Origin: Bradyrhizobium iriomotense
Lineage (GTDB): Bacteria > Pseudomonadota > Alphaproteobacteria > Rhizobiales > Xanthobacteraceae
Length of the DNA stretch: 64,000 nucleotides
Assembly (NCBI RefSeq): GCF_018129405.1
Contig: NZ_JAFCLP010000004.1
Span: 248,001 to 312,000, forward strand
Reading direction: 5' to 3'
Below the pieces are notes generated by a model, which made no database searches, had not been told where the DNA came from, and worked only from the letters and a program-made list of their open reading frames with translations. Shown here piece after piece: positions 55,354 through 63,807 of the stretch; position 1 is the first letter of the stretch; the number at the start of each line of letters is the position of its first letter. The translations under genes and the position numbers were made by a program.

Positions 55354-55406
55354 TCATGTTCGCGGAGCGTGCTGGAACGCCGCGCCGCCGGTCTTCGCCG
55401 GATAGC

Positions 55407-55480
55407 TGGCTGGGGAACCTGGATTCGAACCAAGACAAACAGAGTCAGAGTCTGTTGTGCTACCGTTACACCATTCCCCA
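55407..55480 (-). tRNA. tRNA-Gln (anticodon CTG)
   Basis: Read on the minus strand: acceptor TGGGGAA pairs with TTCCCCA, the anticodon arm is ACAGA-CTCTGAC-TCTGT with anticodon CTG, and the T-arm is CTTGG-TTCGAAT-CCAGG. Discriminator G and an encoded CCA end the 74 nt. Decodes CAG, the main Gln codon of high-GC genomes. Confidence 0.95.
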
Positions 55481-55666
55481 ACGGAATAGCCGAACAAATT
55501 CAATGGTTTACTGACTTTGTCCGACTGCGGCCGGAAGCGCGTTTGGCGCAAATCACGGCTCAGGCGTGGCAGCCTTCTACCCGGTCATATCTGGGCTGGC
55601 AAGCGCTCCGGTGGATGGCCTGTCAGCCCAATGCGGGGTCCGGGATACGACCGGCGCGAACGTCCC

Positions 55667-55987
55667 CTAATGCGTGCGGCCAATGCTGACGACGATCTCG
55701 CCCCGGCCATGTGCGATCATCACCTGACCATATTCGTCCTGCGGCGGGCTCTCCTCGTAGCGGAGCGGGATGGTGGTGATCTCCTCCTGCGCCACGCCGG
55801 CCGGCTGCTCCGCGTTCACATCGAGGATCAGGATCTTCGGATTGATCCCCTGCGGTGAGCGCCTCGTCAGGCGGGCCTGCCAGCCATTGCTCGGGACCCG
55901 CACGTCGCCGATCATGATCAGCCTGGGCGGCGCACCCGGCGCGCGGTCGATCCAGGCCCTGAAAGTGTTTCTCAGCAGGACAGTCAT
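55667..55987 (-). CDS. Hypothetical protein, 106 residues
   Basis: From the ATG at 55987 with GGGAGAGG as ribosome site. The product is beta-rich and soluble: 'MTVLLRNTFRAWIDRAPGAP', 'LIMIGDVRVPSNGWQARLTR', 'PKILILDVNAEQPAGVAQEE', ending 'HGRGEIVVSIGRTH'. No signal peptide or membrane helix. Family not recognised. It stands alone between tRNA-Gln and the SARP-type regulator, pointing away from the latter. Longer versions of the frame upstream have no ribosome site and were not used. Confidence 0.6.
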   Translation of the reverse strand: MTVLLRNTFRAWIDRAPGAPPRLIMIGDVRVPSNGWQARLTRRSPQGINPKILILDVNAEQPAGVAQEEITTIPLRYEESPPQDEYGQVMIAHGRGEIVVSIGRTH

Positions 55988-56544
55988 GATGCACCTCTCC
56001 CTCGCCAAGTTGCGCGATCCTGCGATCGCGGGCGAACCATAGGCGGGCCAGCGAAGCGAAACGTGAATGGCCCGTGAATCGGGCGAGCCGGCGAGCTCCC
56101 CGCGGCGAAGACCACGAGCCTGCCACCACACGATACCGACCGGGGCGGAGCCTGTGCCGGTTCGCGACACATGTCGGCCGGCGAACAAGTCGGACTTACT
56201 CGCGTGTGAGTTGCCGACGGCTTGCGACCCGCATCGCGCGCTTGGTGCAGTTGAGCGAAAACTCGCCATTCACGCTCATTTCACGCTGGTCGGCTCCAAC
56301 TGAGGAGCGATTTTCATTTCGCCCGCAAGGTCGCATTCCGACCGATCAGCAACCCTTGACCGTCTGACAACCCAAGATGTACCATTTCTGCATTGCACCA
56401 GATCCGGCGGGCTGCATTCCTGAGCTCACGAGTCATTGGCTTCGCGGACAACGCGAACCGATTATCTGCATTTCACCAAGCCTAAGCTCCCGGGACCTGC
56501 CCTCCTGTATTGTCGTCGACGATGTCGACGGGGGATGGGACGAG
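55988..56544. other. Gene-poor region upstream of the SARP-type regulator
   Basis: No gene is supported here. The regulator frame is open from 56377, but residues before Met at 56545 have no domain character. The stretch likely carries the promoters of the leftward 106-residue gene and the rightward regulator operon. No repeat family member or clear operator was seen. Confidence 0.4.
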
Positions 56545-58578
56545 ATGTCGGGAGTTGGCGGCGACAAGGCGGCAGGCGGGAGCGCGACCGGCCGCCTGCG
56601 GCTGAACATCATCGAAGCATTTTCAGCATCGGTGGACGGACACGAGATCGCGCTCGGCCGAAAAGCGCAAGCGCTTCTCGGCTACATGATGCTCTCCTCC
56701 GCACGCCAGTTGCCCAGAACCAAACTGGTCGGCCTGCTCTGGAGCGAGAAGGAAGACCCGCTCGCCAAGGGTTCGCTGCGTCAATCGCTGAGCCAGATCC
56801 AGCGCGAACTGAAGACGCGCGGCTGCACGCATTTCCATGCCGATCAGATGCACGTGGCACTCGATATCGAGCAGGTGGCATGTGACCTGACGGAAATCAT
56901 CGCGGATGCCGAGCGCGGCATCGTCCATCCCACCCTGCTCGCACACGAACGCCTGACCGACAACATTCTCGACGACCTGGAAAGTGTCGATCCGGCGTTT
57001 TCGGATTGGCTTGCAGAGACGCGACCGCTGATCCACGAACGGTTGACCGATGCCCTGACGAGGCTGCTTCCCGATGAGGGCCAGAGCGATGTCACGCCCA
57101 CCGCGGAGGCTGCGGCAAAAGCCATCTACCGGCTGGATTCCGAGAACGAGCGTGCCATTCGCGTTCTCATCAGGAGCCACATCGCGGCTGGAAGTATCGG
57201 TGCGGCGCTCGCGATCTATGCACGGCTCTGGCGCCAGCTCGAAGACACCTACGACATCGAGCCGCACAAGCTCACGCAGGAGCTGATTGCCGGTCTGCGA
57301 CAGCAGCAACCCGAGACGGTCACGCAGCCGGTCGTGTCCTCGGCAGCAGCCCCCGCGCTCGGCCTCGCAGGATTTGCCGTCAGCCGGCCATCGGTCGCCG
57401 TTCTCCCCTTCCGCGCGCTGTCGCCGGCGCTCGAGCCCCAGTTCACGATCGGTATCGTCGACAGCGTCGTGCAGGCCCTGTCGAGCCTGAAGGAGCTGTT
57501 CGTGATCTCGCGCGGCTCGACCATGATCCCGATGTCGCAGACACCGGATCTGCGCGCCATCGGCCGCGATCTCAATGCGCAATATCTGCTGCACGGAAGC
57601 ATTCAGCGCGCCGGCGATCAGATCCGGATCTCGACCGAGCTCGTTGCCGCCGAAACGGTCGAAGTCGTTCGTGTCGATCGCCTCAGCGGGACTGCGGCCG
57701 ACGTCTTCGACCTGCAGGACCGCATCGCCGTCGAGGTCATACGCTCGCTGGCGCCTCAAGTTCGCGACCGGGAGCTACATCGCGCAATGCAAAAAAGGCC
57801 CAACGATCTCGACGCATACCAGTTGGCCCTTGTCGGCTACGACCAGATGTTCAGCCCTGACTACACGACATTCGTGACGGCGCGAACCAACTTCGAGCGG
57901 GCGCACATGCTCAGCCCCAATTGGGCGCCGCCGCTGTCCTACAGCGCGATCTGGCACATGCAGCGCGTGGCGCGCGGATGGTCCGCGAATGCACCGAACG
58001 AGCTCGACACCGCGCGGGCGCTCGCCGAACGGGCGCTGGAGCGCAACTCGGCCGATCCGCTCGCCAATGCGGTGGGCGGCTACACGCTGTCGCAATGCAA
58101 GCACGATCATGTCGAGGCGCTCAAACAGCTCGACCGTTCCATCGAGCTCACCCCGAACCTCGCGCTCGCATTCGCATACCGGGCTGCCGTGCATGTTCGC
58201 TGCGAACGATATGCGGACGCACTCAGCGATGCGGCGATCAATCTACGCCTGTCGCCGCGAGACCGGCACGCCTGGTTCGCGGAGATGATCTCGGCTCAGG
58301 CCCACTTTGCCATGAATGATTTGAGCTCGGCCATCGAACACGCGACGCGGGTCGCGACGCTGCTGCCCAGCAACCAGGTGAACCTGCGCGTTCTCGTTGC
58401 TGCACTCGTGGAAAGCGAACGTCTCGACGATGCACGGACTTTTGCGCGGCCGCTGATCACGGACGGCCAGCTCGACCTGAAATGGATCGCGACGTCACCA
58501 TGGCCAAAGCCGCCCCTGGCGCGCATCGAAGCAGCACTTTCACGGCTGGCGTCGACACTCCGGCACGGAAACACCTGA
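56545..58578 (+). CDS. SARP/BTAD-type regulator with TolB-like and TPR regions
   Basis: 677 residues from ATG 56545; ATG 56377 is in frame. Residues about 15-105 look like an OmpR-type DNA-binding domain of SARP proteins ('LRLNIIEAFSASVDGHEIAL', 'KLVGLLWSEKEDPLAKGSLR'), 110-245 a BTAD helical domain ('RVLIRSHIAAGSIGAALAIY'), about 285-410 a FlgO/TolB-like domain ('SVAVLPFRALSPALEPQFTI', 'AQYLLHGSIQRAGDQIRIST'), then TPR-like helices to the end ('LNLALAFAYRAAV'-type). Family: such proteins act as single-component regulators. Probably controls the two genes that follow at 36 bp. Confidence 0.82.
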   Translation: MSGVGGDKAAGGSATGRLRLNIIEAFSASVDGHEIALGRKAQALLGYMMLSSARQLPRTKLVGLLWSEKEDPLAKGSLRQSLSQIQRELKTRGCTHFHADQMHVALDIEQVACDLTEIIADAERGIVHPTLLAHERLTDNILDDLESVDPAFSDWLAETRPLIHERLTDALTRLLPDEGQSDVTPTAEAAAKAIYRLDSENERAIRVLIRSHIAAGSIGAALAIYARLWRQLEDTYDIEPHKLTQELIAGLRQQQPETVTQPVVSSAAAPALGLAGFAVSRPSVAVLPFRALSPALEPQFTIGIVDSVVQALSSLKELFVISRGSTMIPMSQTPDLRAIGRDLNAQYLLHGSIQRAGDQIRISTELVAAETVEVVRVDRLSGTAADVFDLQDRIAVEVIRSLAPQVRDRELHRAMQKRPNDLDAYQLALVGYDQMFSPDYTTFVTARTNFERAHMLSPNWAPPLSYSAIWHMQRVARGWSANAPNELDTARALAERALERNSADPLANAVGGYTLSQCKHDHVEALKQLDRSIELTPNLALAFAYRAAVHVRCERYADALSDAAINLRLSPRDRHAWFAEMISAQAHFAMNDLSSAIEHATRVATLLPSNQVNLRVLVAALVESERLDDARTFARPLITDGQLDLKWIATSPWPKPPLARIEAALSRLASTLRHGNT

Positions 58579-58614
58579 GGCAGCACCGACAAATCGCAAA
58601 CAGAGGAGGCACAT

Positions 58615-59574
58615 ATGGCGGGCGGATACGGAGGATATGGCGGGTACGGCGGCTACGGCGGCTACGGCGGGTATGGCGGATACGGAGGATATGGCGGCTA
58701 TGGAGGATACGGCGGCACCGGCGGATCGGGCGGCGCCATGTTCGCCGATCGCGCCAATCTTCCATTCGCAGGGGATCCTGGAATCAGCGAAGTCACATTC
58801 AATGCCGCCGGTTTCGGCACGCGGCTCTGGTCGACCCGGTGGTACGCGTGGGTCGTGATGTCCGATCTCGCCAGTCGGGCAGATTGGCTCGAGCGACTCG
58901 GCGGGTTTGCACTGCTTGGCGCGGGACCGACGCCATGGGACGGCGATCTCGAAGTCGACATTGTCGAGTTGAGAAGGATGACCGCCGTACCACTCTCCGA
59001 GCGCGCCGATGCAATCGACGAAATCGTGACCGAGGCCGACGAGTTCATCAACAAGTTCCTGCACCTCGTGTCCGCCACGGCGACGACACATCCGGCGACA
59101 TCGCGCATGTTGATCGTTGCCGATGCCCTCACCGCCCTGATCACGATGCACTACAAGGCGCATTTCAATCGTCCGCGCCCTACGCAGGTAGTCCCCGGAC
59201 TGATGTCGCCGATCCAGCACGGCGGGCACGCCTCCTTCCCTAGCGGCCACGCCACCCAATCGCACGTTTTTGCGGCGCTCCTCACGGAAGTGATGCCGAA
59301 GTGGCTCGGTGATCCAACTCTGGAAGCTCCTGAGATAACCACGATCGCAAAGTCGCTCGGCGTTCTCGCCGACAGAGTTTCGCGGAATCGCGAGATCGCC
59401 GGCCTACACTATCCGTCGGATACGAGGGCGGGAGTGAAGCTGGCGACGGCGATCACCAAAAAAATTCTCCTGGATCGGACCTACCTGCCGAAGTTCGCAG
59501 AGCTCGTCGACAATGCGAAGCGCGAGTGGAAGGACACCGGCGTCTTCACGGGAGGAAAAAATGCCGGAGAATGA
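58615..59574 (+). CDS. PAP2/vanadium-haloperoxidase-like protein with (GGY)10 N-terminal tail
   Basis: 319 residues, no signal peptide. Residues 3-32 are ten GGY repeats, then 'GGTGGSGG' leads into a helical domain. The PAP2/haloperoxidase motifs are complete: K181-x6-R188-P189 in 'HYKAHFNRPRPTQV', 'FPSGHATQSH' (S210, G211, H212), and R259-x5-H265-x3-D269 in 'NREIAGLHYPSD'. These bind phosphate or vanadate. The soluble form without predicted membrane helices is closer to vanadium haloperoxidases than to lipid phosphatases. SD AGAGGAGG before ATG. Overlaps the next gene by 14 bp. Could instead be an acid phosphatase. Confidence 0.82.
   Translation: MAGGYGGYGGYGGYGGYGGYGGYGGYGGYGGYGGTGGSGGAMFADRANLPFAGDPGISEVTFNAAGFGTRLWSTRWYAWVVMSDLASRADWLERLGGFALLGAGPTPWDGDLEVDIVELRRMTAVPLSERADAIDEIVTEADEFINKFLHLVSATATTHPATSRMLIVADALTALITMHYKAHFNRPRPTQVVPGLMSPIQHGGHASFPSGHATQSHVFAALLTEVMPKWLGDPTLEAPEITTIAKSLGVLADRVSRNREIAGLHYPSDTRAGVKLATAITKKILLDRTYLPKFAELVDNAKREWKDTGVFTGGKNAGE
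58621..58710 (+). repeat. Tandem GGY-coding repeat (10 x 9 bp)
   Basis: Ten successive Gly-Gly-Tyr codon triplets. Both Tyr codons and at least three Gly codons are mixed among the units, so the DNA units are not identical copies. This points to selection on the peptide repeat, not recent slippage alone. Confidence 0.9.
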
Positions 59575-60547
59575 CAGCTACGGCTTCTACGAAGTCGTGC
59601 CCATCGGCTTCAATCTCCTCGACGCGACACCCGACAAGCTCGATCTCTACGGCATCCCACAAAAGCCGGATTCCGCCGCCGAGCCGCGCCTGTTCGAGTT
59701 CTGGAAAAGGCTCGTGTCGTCGCCATTCACAGCACGACGACCAACATTCAGCACCATCGATCCTCCGCTGCTGGGAGGTCCGCTCCAGTCGCTGATGAAC
59801 TGGTCAGGTGCACTCATCGCTCCGTCCGCGCCGGAGCGGATCGTCTTCGCCGCGGCTGGATGGAATGCGCCGAAGGTGAGCCTGCCGTCGGCACCGGCGC
59901 TTTTCACGCCCGCAAACGATCCAAGATCGTTGTTATGGGTGGGCCTCGACGGCCACAACGGCGCCATTGCGAACATCTCCCTGCCTCAAATCGGCACCGG
60001 CCACTGGCCGAACCACAAGCCCCAGCACTTCGTGTGGTGGGAGTGGTGGCGCAACTCTGCGTTGGACGGAGGGACCGGCGCGCCCCCACAAGCAATCACG
60101 CTGATCGACAACCTCCCGATCGACGCCGGCGACGAGATCCTTGCCGGTCTTGCCGTTCAGGTCAGCGGAGACGTGCTCTTCTTCATCAAGAACCAGAGCA
60201 GCGGCGAGTTTCGCTCGTTTCTCGCCCGGCCTCCAGGCGCAATCCTGCCGCTTGGATCATCGGTGGAATGGGTGGTGGAGCGGCCGACAGACCCCCCCAG
60301 CCGCAAATTGTTCCCGCTTCCAGCTTATGGTTCGGTGGATTTCAGATATTGCCTGGCGCGAGCAACAACCAATGGGCCACTCGCGCCGGGGCGCTTGATG
60401 ACGCTGGACGACAAGGCGCTCATGATCCACATGCGCGAGGCTTTCGCGGATCCCTATCGTACCGTTTCCGTCTCGACCCCGGAGCTACGGCGGAATAAAG
60501 ATGGCTCGGTTGACGTGACGTGCACTTTCAATGAGCCGACAAACTGA
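59561..60547 (+). CDS. G1 (eqolisin-type) glutamic peptidase-like protein
   Basis: 328 residues from ATG 59561 with strong GGAGGAAA; its start lies inside the end of the PAP2-like gene. Seen: 'GFNLLDATPDKLDLYGIPQK' (an N-terminal pattern I associate with bacterial G1-like proteins), 'LLWVGLDGHNGAIANISLPQ' with Gln143 at the catalytic Gln site, 'FVWWEWW' (158-163), and 'SSVEWVVERPTD' with Glu236 at the catalytic Glu site. Fungal eqolisins share 'WVGIDG', 'YEWYP' and 'AEWIVED'. Predicted acid-active peptidase, beta-sandwich fold. No signal peptide is visible, which is odd for a secreted-type enzyme. Confidence 0.75.
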   Translation: MPENDSYGFYEVVPIGFNLLDATPDKLDLYGIPQKPDSAAEPRLFEFWKRLVSSPFTARRPTFSTIDPPLLGGPLQSLMNWSGALIAPSAPERIVFAAAGWNAPKVSLPSAPALFTPANDPRSLLWVGLDGHNGAIANISLPQIGTGHWPNHKPQHFVWWEWWRNSALDGGTGAPPQAITLIDNLPIDAGDEILAGLAVQVSGDVLFFIKNQSSGEFRSFLARPPGAILPLGSSVEWVVERPTDPPSRKLFPLPAYGSVDFRYCLARATTNGPLAPGRLMTLDDKALMIHMREAFADPYRTVSVSTPELRRNKDGSVDVTCTFNEPTN

Positions 60548-60594
60548 TTGGCCGCCATCCGGTCCGGAGCCATCTCTGATGTCGTTCTCCACCC

Positions 60595-61566
60595 CTACTC
60601 CAGCTTGATGTTCGCGGCTTCAATCACCTTCTTCCAGCGTGCCGTTTCCGCGGCGATGTAGGCTGCGAACGGCTCCGAATCCACCGCCACCGCAGCAGCA
60701 CCGAGCTCGGCCATCTTCTGCACCGTCTCCGGCTGCTGCATGAAGGCGCGGATCTCCGCCGAGAGCTTTTCGACGATCGGCTTTGGCGTGCCCGCAGGCA
60801 CGAAGAAGCCGTGCCAGGCCACGGCCTCGAAGCCCGGCAGGAATTCGGCCATCGCCGGGACTTGCGGATCGAAGTCGGCCCGCTTCGGCGTTGCCGTCGC
60901 CAGCATCGCGAGCTGGCCGGTCTTCACCTGCGGCAGCAGCAGCGGCACGTTGTCGAAGGCAAGATCGATCTGGCCGCTGAGCAGGTCGGTCAGCATCTGG
61001 CTCGAGCCCTTGTAGGGCACGTGCACCATCTTGGTGCCGGTCATCTGCTGAAACAGCTCGCCCGCGAGATGCTGCGAGGTGCCGACGCCGGCCGAGCCGA
61101 ACGAAACCTTGTCAGGGTTCGCCTTGAGGTACGCGATCAGCTCCGGCACGGTGCGCGCCTTGATCTTGTTCGGATTCACCACGAGCACGTTGGGCACGAC
61201 GCTGATCTGGGCAACGGGGATCAGATCCTTGTCCGGCTGGTAGCTCAGCTTCGGGCCGTAGAGCGACGGGTTGATCGCAAGCGCGGAGGTGCTGGCGAGG
61301 CCGAGCGTGATGCCGTCAGGCGCCGACTTCGCCAGACGCGTCACGCCGAGAATCGAGCCGGCGCCGCCGACGTTCTCGACCACGAACGGCTTGCCGAGCT
61401 TGACCTGCAGATGGTTCGACACCATACGCGCAAAGATATCGGCCGTGCCGCCGGCGGCGAAGGGAACGATCACCGTCACCTGCTTGGACGGATAAGCGTC
61501 CTGCGCCTTCACCGGCGACGTCGCCAGCAGCACTGCCGACACAAGACCAAGCCACATCGATCTCAT
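60595..61566 (-). CDS. Bug-family (TctC-like) tripartite tricarboxylate transporter binding protein
   Basis: 323 residues. Signal peptide 'MRSMWLGLVSAVLLATSPVK' then 'AQDAYPSKQVTVIVPFAAGG' (TctC/Bug start), 'VENVGGAGSILGVTRLAKSA', 'FGSAGVGTSQHLAGELFQQM', 'VHVPYKGSSQMLTDLLSGQI'. Bug proteins are periplasmic receptors for carboxylates; the cognate TctA/TctB genes are not in the window, which is common for Bug proteins. Last gene of the leftward four-carbon-acid cluster; starts 59 bp after the alcohol dehydrogenase stop. Its ligand may be a four-carbon sugar acid (inference). Confidence 0.92.
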   Translation of the reverse strand: MRSMWLGLVSAVLLATSPVKAQDAYPSKQVTVIVPFAAGGTADIFARMVSNHLQVKLGKPFVVENVGGAGSILGVTRLAKSAPDGITLGLASTSALAINPSLYGPKLSYQPDKDLIPVAQISVVPNVLVVNPNKIKARTVPELIAYLKANPDKVSFGSAGVGTSQHLAGELFQQMTGTKMVHVPYKGSSQMLTDLLSGQIDLAFDNVPLLLPQVKTGQLAMLATATPKRADFDPQVPAMAEFLPGFEAVAWHGFFVPAGTPKPIVEKLSAEIRAFMQQPETVQKMAELGAAAVAVDSEPFAAYIAAETARWKKVIEAANIKLE

Positions 61567-61625
61567 CGAAGTTTCCTCTTACTTTCACTGTGTTGTTGAT
61601 TTGCTGCCGCGCGCGGCGAAGATGG

Positions 61626-62756
61626 CTAGAATGCGACCTCGTACATGTTCAGGATCGCATCCCGGCTCAAATCGCGCGGATTGTTGTCGAGCAGGCGGCG
61701 AATGGCGTGCGCCTCGTCGGCCATCACGCCGAGATCGTTTTTGGGCACGCCGAGCGCGGACAGCCGCATCTCGATGCCGAGATCCTTGCAGAACGCGTAG
61801 GTCGCCTCGAACGCGAACTTCGGATCGCGTTGCTCGGGCAGCCCCAGTGCAGCCAGCACGGCGACTGTCTTGTCTTCTACCGCCGGCATGTTGAAGGCGA
61901 GCGTGTGCGGGAAGATCACAGCGCAGGCGAGACCGTGCGCGACGTGGTGGCGTGTGCCGAGCGGATAGGCTACCGCGTGACCCGCGGTCGTATTCACCGG
62001 TCCCAGGCAATAGCCGCCGTAGAGCGAGGCCAAGGAAAGACCGGCGCGCGCCTCGCGGTCGCTGCCATCAGCCACCGCGCGCTTGAGATAGCGTCCGACC
62101 AGCCGCGCGCCTTCGAGCGCGTAGAGATCGATCGTCGGATGCGCCTTGCGGCTGGTGTAGGCCTCGACGCAATGCGCCAGCGCATCGACGCCGGTCGCGG
62201 CGGTGACCTCCTTCGGCACGGTCATCGTCAAGTCCGGATCGACGATGGCGATATCGGCGAGCATGAAGCGGCTCTGCACCGCCTGCTTGTTCTGGCTGAC
62301 GGGATCGGTGACCAGCGCGCGCGTACCGGCTTCGCTGCCGGTGCCCGAGGTGGTCGGGATCTGCATCAGCGCCACGCTGCGGCCGGCGACCTTCTCCGGT
62401 CCGACGATGTCGGCAAAGGCCACGTCACTGGTGCACATCACCGCAACCAGCTTGGCGAGATCCATCGCGCTGCCGCCGCCGAAGCCGACGACGAGGTCGG
62501 GCCTGGCGTCCTTCGCCATCGCCACCGCCTTCTCGAGATTGGGCAGGTCCGGCTCAGGCTTGACGTCGCCGAACACCTTCACGGCCCCCGGCAGCGCCAG
62601 CGTGTCGACACGGCGCGCATTGAACGGATCGGAAATCACCAGCGGCCGCCTGGCGCCGATCCGCTCGGCGAAACGCGCCGCAGCGGTGATCGTGCCGTTG
62701 CCGAACTCCAGGATGGTGGGGCGTTGGATTTCGATGGGCGTGAAGGCGTTGGTCAT
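61626..62756 (-). CDS. Iron-containing alcohol dehydrogenase (group III)
   Basis: 376 residues from the ATG at 62756. NAD-binding 'LVVGFGGGSAMDLAKLVAVM', 'PTTSGTGSEAGTRALVTDP', and metal ligands in 'ATGVDALAHCVEAYTS', 'TTAGHAVAYPLGTRHHVAHG' and 'FPHTLAFNMP'. Fe-ADH group III members oxidise many alcohols, or reduce maleylacetate and hydroxyacid semialdehydes. Beside PdxA2 and a DUF1537 kinase, a role on a hydroxy-acid or a glycolate-type intermediate is likely. PdxA stops 13 bp upstream. Confidence 0.9.
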   Translation of the reverse strand: MTNAFTPIEIQRPTILEFGNGTITAAARFAERIGARRPLVISDPFNARRVDTLALPGAVKVFGDVKPEPDLPNLEKAVAMAKDARPDLVVGFGGGSAMDLAKLVAVMCTSDVAFADIVGPEKVAGRSVALMQIPTTSGTGSEAGTRALVTDPVSQNKQAVQSRFMLADIAIVDPDLTMTVPKEVTAATGVDALAHCVEAYTSRKAHPTIDLYALEGARLVGRYLKRAVADGSDREARAGLSLASLYGGYCLGPVNTTAGHAVAYPLGTRHHVAHGLACAVIFPHTLAFNMPAVEDKTVAVLAALGLPEQRDPKFAFEATYAFCKDLGIEMRLSALGVPKNDLGVMADEAHAIRRLLDNNPRDLSRDAILNMYEVAF

Positions 62757-62769
62757 CGTGCGGTCGATC

Positions 62770-63807
62770 TCATGATTTGGATGCGGAGGCGCCGGCGGCC
62801 AGCCGCTCGGCATAATCGATGGCCTCGATCAGGCTATGCTCGTTGGCGATGCCCTTGCCGGCAATGTCGAAAGCGGTGCCGTGATCGACAGAGGTGCGGA
62901 TGATCGGCAGGCCCAGCGTGATGTTGACGCCGGAGAGCTCCTGCCAGCGGCCGGTCGCCGGATCGACCTGGAAGCCGAGCAGCTTGACGGGGATGTGCCC
63001 CTGATCGTGATACATCGCGACCGCGGCGTCGAACTGGCCGGCGCGCAGCTTGACGAAAATGGTATCGCCCGGCACGGGGCCGACGACGTCGAGGCCGTCG
63101 GCGACCGCTTTGGCGATCGTCGGCGCCGATACGTCGATATCCTGCCGGCCGAACAGGCCGCCCTCGCCCGCATGCGGATTGAGCGCGGCGATCGCGATCT
63201 TCGGCCTGGCAATGCCGAGGCGGCGCAACGCGTCGTTGGTGAGGTCGATCACCATGCGCAGGCGCTCCGGCGTCAGGCGCTTCGGCACGTCCTCCAGCGC
63301 AACATGGGTCGAGACATGGCTGACGCGCATGTTGCCATGGGCGAGCAGCATCACCGAACCGCGCACGCCGGTGAGATGCGCCAGCATCTCGGTATGGCCG
63401 GGGAAATGGTAGCCGGCCTTGTTGAGCGCTTCCTTGTTGAGCGGCGCCGTGACGATCGCCGCGGTGCGGCCGGCCTGCGTCAGGCGCACGCCTTGCTCGA
63501 TCGCCTTGTAGGCGAAGCGGCCGCCATCGGCACTGAGCACGCCGGGCTTGATCGGATCGCCCTCGGCGTCGGCCTGCAGGTAGCAGAGATTGGGCCATTC
63601 GGGATCGTCGGCCGTCACCTCCGGGATCGCGACGTCGGCGCCGAGCGCCGCCCTCGCGCTGTCCAGCGCCGCGCCGCTGCCGATGACGAGCAGGCGCAGA
63701 TCGCCCTTCGCGATCCGGTCCTTCAGCCCGACGCAGGCCTTGACGATGATCTCCGGCCCGATCCCGGCCGGATCGCCCATGGTGATGGCAAGATGACGAG
63801 AGGTCAT
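62770..63807 (-). CDS. pdxA2: PdxA2-type 4-phospho-threonate/erythronate dehydrogenase
   Basis: 345 residues, full PdxA fold: 'LAITMGDPAGIGPEIIVKA' at the start, 'TAPLNKEALNKAGYHFPGHT' (phosphate and metal), 'NPHAGEGGLFGRQDIDV', 'MYHDQGHIPVKLLGF' (metal His) and 'RTSVDHGTAFDIAGKG'. Catabolic PdxA2 enzymes oxidise and decarboxylate 4-phospho-D-threonate or -erythronate to dihydroxyacetone phosphate. Assignment as PdxA2 and not vitamin B6 PdxA rests on the directly coupled DUF1537 kinase gene, whose stop overlaps this start (ATGA). Confidence 0.85.
   Translation of the reverse strand: MTSRHLAITMGDPAGIGPEIIVKACVGLKDRIAKGDLRLLVIGSGAALDSARAALGADVAIPEVTADDPEWPNLCYLQADAEGDPIKPGVLSADGGRFAYKAIEQGVRLTQAGRTAAIVTAPLNKEALNKAGYHFPGHTEMLAHLTGVRGSVMLLAHGNMRVSHVSTHVALEDVPKRLTPERLRMVIDLTNDALRRLGIARPKIAIAALNPHAGEGGLFGRQDIDVSAPTIAKAVADGLDVVGPVPGDTIFVKLRAGQFDAAVAMYHDQGHIPVKLLGFQVDPATGRWQELSGVNITLGLPIIRTSVDHGTAFDIAGKGIANEHSLIEAIDYAERLAAGASASKS

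Noticed and set aside
55354-55666. Integrated element at tRNA-Gln
   Set aside because: No integrase gene and no second copy of the tRNA 3' end was noticed in the window. Only the lysozyme-like neighbour hints at phage origin.
58621-58710. CRISPR-like or satellite repeat at the GGY tract
   Set aside because: Units are 9 bp with no spacers, stay in frame and vary at synonymous positions. It is a protein repeat.
62770-63807. Vitamin B6 biosynthetic PdxA
   Set aside because: Direct overlap with a DUF1537 kinase gene and neighbouring transport and dehydrogenase genes fit catabolic PdxA2. Absence of ksgA/rsmA or other B6 genes supports this.
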